DNA of 64,000 nucleotides from Zanthoxylum bungeanum (taxonomy: Eukaryota; Streptophyta; Magnoliopsida; Sapindales; Rutaceae): the NCBI GenBank assembly GCA_019454045.1, contig SKCR01015051.1, positions 62,001-126,000 on the forward strand, given 5' to 3'. The notes beneath the pieces were generated by a model. That model was not told the DNA's origin. It saw only the letters and a list, made by a program, of their open reading frames with translations, and searched no databases. Each line of letters starts with the position of its first letter. Within the stretch, counting starts at the first letter, position 1. Made by a program: the position numbers and the translations under genes. Shown piece by piece: positions 56,926-64,000 of this stretch.

Positions 56926-59413
56926 TGTAACGACCAGAGGTCTTTACTATTATTGAATGTAACACTGTTACATCGTGGGACGAGTGTTATGTAATATAAA
57001 ATTATGTCCGAGTATATATACATTTGTGGACTGAATTTATGGATGAACGGTAAATTCTTCGAAACTTCGATGCGAAACTTTACGATGTTTCACTACGAAT
57101 AACCCATAGTATTTGGGCATTAACTTTCTCATAAGAACTCCATTTTTTTATGAATTTTATATCTTCAGAAAGCTAAGAGCAAGATCTACGACTTTCCCGT
57201 TGAATATTTTTCCAAATTCAGATTAGAAATAGGTCAAAAATGTAAGTCAAAATTCGGATGAATAGCGATTTCGAGTTGAATTGGAAGATTCTCAAACTTT
57301 CCACTCACTTCTACACTTTTCTTCAATTATCCAAATATCTAAAAAGCCCTAGTATATAAGGAACACACTATTCACAAATACATAAAATTTTGGAAATAAA
57401 ATGAAAAGAGGAGACGTGAATAAGGAAGATAAAGAATAAGAGAAAAGAAGAAGAGAAAGAAGAAGAAAGAGAGAAAATGAAAGGAAAAAGAAGAAAGAAA
57501 TAAAGAATGGAGGAGATGGGCAACCATTAAGACTTGGGAAATGTTGGAAATCAAATAAATGGGGTAAGGAATCCATAACTCATATTTTTAAATTTTAAGT
57601 TTGATGATTTGATAATTGCATTGTGTTGTGAGCTTAGGTATGATGATGATTGTGTGATTTTTGTTTTGAAGCAATGGAAATGTTGATAAACCCCAATTTG
57701 TTAAATTTTGGTGTAATTTGGTCAAATGCATAAAATGAATTCAAAGTTGATTGTTGATGAGATGGTAGTTTGGGGGATGTGAAATGGAGTGATTTATGAT
57801 ATATTGTACATTGGTTTTTAGTATGAAAGTGTTGTTATAGAGTGTAGTATGATGTTTGTGCATTGGATGAGCTTAGAGAAGCAAAACAGAATCCTGGAAA
57901 ACCAGGTCGCGCGCGACGCTGAAGATATTTGCGTCACGACGTGCAAGTGAAAAATTGTGACACGTTTCCAAACCATTTTTAGATTAATCCAGTGTCATCC
58001 TAGCGCATTAGAGGCCACCCTTAGGGTCTCGTATCAGTTGGTATATATATGACATCATGATATAAGTGCATTACGCCTTGTTATAACTATAAAAATATTC
58101 GGATTGATAAACCTAAATTAATTCGGAAAATGTTCCTTAGTTCGTTTTGTAATCGAATTATCAATTATAGGATATTACAGAAACTGGAGCTTTCTTCAGC
58201 AAGTGGAAAGCGCGACCTCATTCTATAATCTGTGAGTTGACACTACTATTTTAATTGATTTTTTACTGTGTTATTTTGCAAATAGGCTTATTTTTACGCT
58301 TTAGGGCGTTAGATTACTTTTTTCACAGTTGTTTCATAAAGATTTATGTTTTGAGTGATGTTTGAGAAAGAAATTTTTTCAAACACGAGTTTTGTGTTTT
58401 TCGGGGCATGGAGGAAAACCCACCCCAGTATGTAACTTGATACAGTTTGGAATTGACGGACAGAGACATGTGCAAATGTAGAGGACTGGGGGGACGGTGA
58501 TATATAACGCCCTCAGATCCTTGTTCAGGGCTGGGGGACGGCGATATGTAACGCCCCTAGACTGTAGTTTCAGGGTCAGGTAGTAGCATGGATCAGCACT
58601 ACCGGCTCTAGTTCAGTGGCTTGGCGGACGGCGATACGTAACACCCCAAGACCACCATTTTCAGGGACAAGAGTGGCATGCTTTAGGGGACGGCGATACG
58701 TAACACCCCAAAATCATGGTTTTGTACTTCTGGCTCCAGATAGACGTATGGGGGGACAACGATACGTAACGCCCCCATACGTCAAGTTTTTTCAGATACA
58801 GACTAGTTTCAAATTCCAGATTTTCAGTATACAGCTTTTAGAAAATCATATTTTAAAAATAGTTTTAAGAAACCAGAGCTTCAAAAGCAGTTTCCAGAAA
58901 GATGAGTTTTATAAAGAAGATTTTAGACGCAATATTACAAAGAGTTTTCATATAAATATTCCTTCTAGTACTTTGGTTTTAGAACTAAATGTTTTGATAT
59001 TAGTATTTCAGTTTTCTGTCCACTCCTTTAGATCGTACGACGATCTAACCCCCCACTCCCAGTTTTCTATGGTTACATGTATTCTCGGAAGATGAGCTGG
59101 GGATGACAGATATTGATGCAGTCACTAGGGTAGGAGTCCACCGTTACGAGTCAGAGATAGAGTGAGAGTCAAGTCAGAGTCATTCAGAAGTCATGTATTA
59201 GTCTTGAGTAATGTGAAAGTCATTGTAAGCAAATATTATTAAGTTTACAGTTATGATTACTGAGTTTGTATTTCATGTTGATGAGTTGTGGCATTGGTCC
59301 CATATTTAAGATTTTGATTGAGAAATGAGTAATAGTGGTGTAAAGTTTGAGAGACTGTGGAATAGTACGGCCTATTCCCTACCGGTAACATCTCCCGGAT
59401 TGGGGATGTTACA
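56926..59413 (+). repeat. 5' LTR of element H
   Basis: 2,488 bp. The first 300 bases repeat at 63679-64000 (shared GTGGGACGAGT and CGATGCGAAACTTTACGATG). It includes a GTCGCGCGCGACGC patch near 57906 and a five-fold stem-loop array (58484-58782). The A-rich stretch 57400-57500 gives only low-complexity frames. Confidence 0.85.
58484..58782. repeat. Five tandem stem-loop units in H LTR
   Basis: Units at about 58484-58519, 58526-58564, 58616-58657, 58676-58717 and 58743-58782 share the core GGACGGCGATACGTAAC between a G run and a C run. The flanking arms differ from unit to unit but remain complementary: unit 5 has perfect 12-base arms (GACGTATGGGGG), unit 3 pairs GTGGCTTGG with CCAAGACCAC, unit 4 pairs CATGCTTTAGGGG with CCCCAAAATCATG. 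Most of the 58616-59095 open frame is this repeat and is not a gene. Confidence 0.75.
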
Positions 59414-59417
59414 AAGA

Positions 59418-59429
59418 TGTTATCAGAGC
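59418..59429 (+). other. Primer binding site of element H
   Basis: TGTTATCAGAGC, initiator-Met type with one mismatch, four bases after the LTR end TTACA. Confidence 0.75.
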
Positions 59430-61476
59430 ATGGTCTAGGGAGTCAGTGACTGGGTAGAGTGATGGGGTCTTGTATACATAGTATGTCCGGAATACTTGTA
59501 TGTGGGGTACTACCTATCATGTATTTGATCCTCGAGTACGTCCTCAAAGTTCTATAGACAGGTTAGTAAGCCTTCTTATACTATTCGAATAATATTCCTT
59601 ACGAGAACAACGACATTCTAGATTCACGTTAAGAATTTTTCCTGAAGTTATTCTGACCGATTACCAGAGGTACAACGAGCTATGAAACCAGGCAGTGGGA
59701 TTTTAAGAAAAGTTACCAATGGAGTGGGAAAGGAAAGTTATAAGAAAGTAAAGAATGATGCATAAGAGTATAAGTAGCTAGAGATAAAGAAAATTAAAGA
59801 GATGGAATAAGGCAGTGAAATTTTGAGGACATCTACCCTGGACAATAGAAAAAGAATATAAAAAGCTTGAACAAGTAATAGAGTGCCTAGAAGATGTAAG
59901 ATCCCTTCCCTCCTCAGAATATTCCTTCAAGCCGAACTAATAGTCTTCATGTACTTCCTATAGATAGTAAGTTCCCCAAATAATGAGGAATAGACAGAAA
60001 GCTAAAAGAAGCGAGAGATCGAGGCTAGCCTAGGAAGTTCCCACAGATAAAAGATGCCAGAAAAGACCTAGAGAACTCCAAATCCCCAAATCCAGACCCA
60101 GGTCCATAAGCAAGTAAGAAAATGTCATAAGCAGAAATGATTAGTTAACATATCCCAAGTAATCCAATGGAGACAAGATCCTAAGCTACCTAGTCTACCA
60201 CCGCTTAGGGATGCCAGTTAAGAAAGTTGTTCTGACAGAGCATATCTCATACCTACCCTACATGAGCAATAAACTCTATCAGGACATAGAATATTAGAAT
60301 AAGGATATAGAAAACCATCGAGATATAAGAAAAGAACCGAAAAGATATAAATCACTTCTTATCAGTATAGCTATAGGAAACTGTAAGAAACCTAACGGGA
60401 GTTTATCCTAAAATATAGAAAGACCTTGAAAGGCATATTAACCATGAAAAGATTAAAGAAGTTTTCGAGGATATAAAGAAGATAATCCAGTATAACCCAA
60501 AGATTTAGACAAGTCAACACAAGGTTTGCGAGACTAGTAGGAGTCCACAAGATAGACTAAATGCCGTAGAACCCACAGATAAGCCTAAATCAGTAGGAAT
60601 CCATAGAAGAATATAAGAATAGACCGATGAAATTGGAGATACTTAGGAAGTGGTAAGATTATCGGTATGGACAATAGAGTAGATTGACCAAATCGAGGTT
60701 TATACCAAGGACAAGAAGTGGAGATCTAAGAAGCAGATAGAAGAATGATCCACCGCTAGCCTCAGTAGGAAGACAGAGGGCAAAGAAACATGATATGTGA
60801 ATAGTAAGGGGTATGTGTGAGGTGATGAGGAAAATCAATAGGACCCCAGGACATGGGGTAGTCGATCAGATCCCTACAGATCGAACGATGACCAATTCTT
60901 TTAGAAAGCTCAATTTTAGTAAACCTAAAGATACCTAACCAGAGCATCACCAAGCTTAAGTGTAAAGCGGAAGTGCGTATTTGTAGATTCTCATGGAATG
61001 AATATTCTCAACTTAGAACCTAGTAAAGAAAAGAAACAGTGAAGAAAGGTAATTGATAGATTTGGTGAATTAAGAGATGGCTAGACAACCAAATCGATAA
61101 GTCCAATAAAATATAGATAAAAGCATGAGATAGAATAGTATGATGCCACAGTAAGTTGAGCTAAGTTAGGAAGCCACCGATGAATTAAAGAGCCTTTAAA
61201 TAAGTAATGACTTAGAAGTATGAAAAGACTAGGAATAATCATTCTTAGGAATATGGTGTACAACTTATATAAAGTCTCATGGTAGTGAGAAGGAAATACT
61301 AGGGTAAAGAGTAGCCCTTGAACCAAAGATTTAGTAAGAGATATCCTAAGCAATCAAAGTTAATAGAGTCCTCAGGAAAGTAAAGGTGTAATGGGTTCAG
61401 GGATCTGAGATGAAAAATAAATCTTGTAGCAGAGTAAGTTTCTTTAATGAAGAATAGTAAAGAAAGGTTAGCTGCG

Positions 61477-61794
61477 TTCAGAGAGAGAAAGTAATGACTT
61501 CGGAAGATTTAATAATAGAGACTAAATATGAAGAAGTCCAGAGACAGCACGAAGGAGGTTTTAAAGACCATAAGTTCAGAAGGATTTTTCAGAAGAGGTT
61601 GTGTCTATAATAGTTAAAAATGATCAAAAGTAAAGTTCAGAAAGAGAAAGTAATGACTTCGGAAGATTTAATAATAGAGACTAAATAGGAAGAAATGCAG
61701 AGACAACACGAATGAGGTTTTAAAGACCATAAGTTCAGAAGAATTTTTCAGAAGAGGTAGTGTCTATAGTAGTTAAAAATGATCAGAAGTAAAA
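61477..61794 (+). repeat. Tandem duplication, 159-bp period
   Basis: Unit 1 61477-61635 and unit 2 61636-61794 both begin TTCAGA(G/A)AGAGAAAG and end AAAAATGATCA(A/G)AAGTAAA, with about a dozen differences. Confidence 0.9.
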
Positions 61795-63666
61795 TTGGAG
61801 AAGGCAAACCAGACACTTTCAGCAGTAGTACCCTAGTGTAATGAAAGATATCAGATATAAACATTCATGAGAGTATTAGGCTCATAAATGAGCAGTATGT
61901 GTATTTAGATCACCATAATTAGAAGACCTCAGGATAAGTTCCCACCCTCCCAACCCTCGTTAGACAACAATCATAGAAACAGATCTTCAAGGTTATTTCA
62001 AGATATTCCCAGAAATAAGTCAAATTATAGTAAAAGAAAACCAAAGACATAAGACCTTCAAATGTAGTTTAAGCACGAAACAAGTAAGAGATAATTCTGA
62101 GTAAAAAGGTCAGGAAAGAAGTTGTTAAGATGGAGTAGTATAGAAATAAAGTAGTAGACAAGTAATGACCGAGATTCCAAGAAACCAAAGGTTGAAGAAA
62201 TGATGAGTATATAAGGAAAAAATATATTGTTCAGGTAAGAAGGTAGTGATAAGGAGATAAGAGAACATTGTTGAACATGAATTAGGAATATGTGAAAAGT
62301 GATATGTTTCAAATAAGAAAATATAGATGTAGTTCACAGAAGTTTCAGGCACAGAACAGAAGAGAAGACAAAAGGCCCAGCAAGTAAAAAAGGGGTGGAA
62401 GTGAAACCAGCTTAGTACAGAAATAATAAGAAAAGATATTAAGTAAGCATTAAGAATTTTGGTTTTTTAGTATTTGACAGAAACCAAATACCCATTATGT
62501 TTTAGTTCACGTAATCTTTATATTGTGCCCAACCTCAGTCTAAGTTGACCGAATCACCGCGAGTTTGGGGGATAGCCATAGCCACATGAATGAGTGATTT
62601 GGCAAGGGTATATAATAGAAATGAGAAAATAAGATTATTACAATATGGGAGACAATAAAGAAGAGGTGTCTTAGCATGCATACATGAATAGAACACAAGT
62701 CAAAGTGAAGGAATTGCAACCAGATTTGCAGTAACAATGAGAATAAGTATAAAAAGAAAATGAGCTTTAGCCAGGACCAAATTACCAACACTGATGTTAA
62801 TAGCCGAGAATATGGTTTAGGCACTAGTGTACATACAATCAAGTCTGAACCTGTAGCTAATTAAGGAGGACCACTAGGAAACTACCAAAGAAGAAATATT
62901 TCGAGTACCAGCGTCAATAGTAGATAAAATCAGTAAACTAAGAAGCCCTAAGCCCGTGGATAAGCAAAAAATATTGGAACTTGAAGAGAAAAGCTCATAA
63001 GCAATTGAAGTTTGGCAAGGAAAATATAGAAAGTTAAGTAGTTAAGTGATGAGAAAGAATATTAAGATCAAATCGGATAAGTGGAGCAAATGACTGTTGA
63101 GTACAAGTTTGGAGACATCAATATTTTTAGTGGGAGTCAAAGGTACCGGCTATTAAGAACCTGTTCAAGTCAAGTGATTGTTGAACCCAGCTAGAGGTCC
63201 AAAAAGGTAGTAGTTAAGAATACTCAGTAAAAACTTATGAAACAACGATGCGGTGGTACTTCTCAGAAAAGAACCTAAGGAATATTCGCTAAAGCCACAA
63301 ACTCTGTAATAGCTTACTCAAGTATGGCAAAATGTTTTAAGTATAAGTTAGATATTAAGAATGATGGAGAACTTCATATATGCACTAGTCAAAGAGTAAA
63401 TGATCAGCTGGGCATAAGCCTTTGTTGAATCAGTTAGAAGCCTAGATGGTATAGAATAGTTACAGCAAAGTAAGAGTTCACACTAACAAGTTAGTGTACA
63501 TCTCTAGTTATAACTTCCAGGTCATGACATTCTAGATTCAGTATGATCGTCACACTAACCTATGGCAGGTTGGTAGCACTCAGGAATCGTTGAGGAATGG
63601 TATAATACGGTGGATAAAAGGAAACAGGCATGTAGTCAGTTTAAGTCTGTGATTCGAATCCTATTT

Positions 63667-63675
63667 AAGGGGGAT
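63667..63675 (+). other. Polypurine tract of element H
   Basis: AAGGGGGAT just before the 3' LTR; it sets the plus orientation of the element. Confidence 0.78.
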
Positions 63676-63678
63676 AAT

Positions 63679-64000
63679 TTTTAACGACCGAAGGTCTTTA
63701 CTATTGTTGACTGTAGCACTGTTTCATCGTGGGACGAGTATTATGTAATATAAAATTATGTCCGAGTATATATACATTCGTGGAACGACTTTATGGATGA
63801 ACGGTAAATTCTTCGAAACTTCGATGCGAAACTTTACGATGTTCCACTACAAATAGCCCATAATATTTGGGTTGTAACTTTCTCATACGAACTCCATTTT
63901 TTATTAATTTTATATCATTGGAAAGCTAAGATCGAGATCTACAACTTGTAAGTTGAACAGATTTCTAAATTCGGATAAAAAAATAGGTCAAAATATAGGT
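63679..64000 (+). repeat. 3' LTR of element H (partial)
   Basis: Matches 56926-57245 with few differences; the first base or two of the TGTAACGACC start are altered to TTTAACGACC. Confidence 0.85.

Larger units (their letters stand above)
59430..63678 (+). other. Internal region of element H, no recognisable coding domain
   Basis: 4.2 kb, purine-rich on the plus strand, with no frame longer than about 100 codons and none with gag or pol motifs. The last part (about 63640-63675) ends ATTCGAATCCTATTTAAGGGGG, as in gypsy elements. It is either a heavily decayed pol region or the non-coding body of a large derivative. The longer minus frames (e.g. 62540-62842) are hydrophobic artefacts of the purine bias. 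Confidence 0.55.
56926..64000 (+). mobile_element. Gypsy-like LTR element H (3' LTR runs off window)
   Basis: 5' LTR 56926-59413, primer site 59418-59429, internal region to 63678, polypurine tract 63667-63675 and 3' LTR from 63679. It starts TGTAACGACC and ends ATGTTACA, as in many plant gypsy elements. Left flank AAACA would be the target duplication, but the right flank is outside. No gag or pol frame is recognisable. Confidence 0.8.

Noticed and set aside
57349..57576. Hydrophobic Phe/Leu/Ser-rich minus frames
   Set aside because: Complement of an AGAAGAAAG-rich low-complexity tract in the H LTR.
58484..58782. CRISPR-like spacing of repeats
   Set aside because: Plant LTR context, only five irregularly spaced units with palindromic arms and no associated genes; not a CRISPR array.
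58616..59095. 159-codon open frame on the plus strand
   Set aside because: It spans the stem-loop array of the H LTR and continues into AT-rich LTR; residue pattern follows the DNA repeat and there is no known domain.
62058..62842. Minus frames resembling membrane proteins
   Set aside because: Arise from the purine bias of the plus strand; no initiation context, no homology that I recognise, and no conservation evidence.

Overview
This window is gene-poor plant nuclear DNA, about two-thirds A+T, made almost entirely of nested, tandem and inverted LTR retrotransposons. The evidence for a land plant (probably a eudicot; species not determinable) is Ty3/gypsy elements with a tRNA-Asp primer site (TGGCGCCGTTGCCGGGGA), Ty1/copia elements with tRNA-iMet primer sites and AAGTGGGAGA-type polypurine tracts, and four copies of a cytokinin-activating LONELY GUY (LOG) enzyme. 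I found no intact single-copy host gene, tRNA, rRNA or CRISPR array. Almost every coding region carries a frameshift or stop.

Layout. 1-4423: minus-strand element A (gag, protease, integrase C-terminus, Cys-rich ORF, LOG). 4424-5983: a chimeric LTR. 5984-14555: element B (minus) and element C (plus), the two arms of a giant palindrome whose centre is a 343-bp loop near 10340; both carry LOG and share LTRs packed with CACGTG boxes. 14556-31617: element D (minus, same plan as A), split by a complete 10.0-kb Ty1/copia element (18029-28039) with ATTCC target duplications. 31618-36237: copia element E, truncated in gag exactly where D's LTR ends. 36238-37685: decayed spacer. 37686-52850: family F (plus), LTR-internal-LTR-internal-LTR, a small non-autonomous gypsy-like family that keeps only a mutated protease and an acidic linker; its second unit is split by a 9.1-kb gypsy element G (minus, 42004-51124), whose protease is split by a solo LTR of the B/C family (46028-47909). 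52851-56925: another copia relic, again internal-LTR-internal. 56926-64000: element H (plus), a gypsy-like element with a 2.5-kb LTR that contains five tandem stem-loops.

The most notable system is a family of non-autonomous Ty3/gypsy retrotransposons that carries an intronless LOG gene in its 3' half. Two subfamilies with different 5' halves share this LOG module, and the four copies are broken by different lesions, so the amplifying parent probably had an open LOG frame. One subfamily has a G-box/ABRE-rich LTR. Copies lie in inverted orientation (B/C, and C/D with a 650-bp spacer), so read-through transcripts could fold into LOG double-stranded RNA. Homology calls come from reading motifs; no database search was run.
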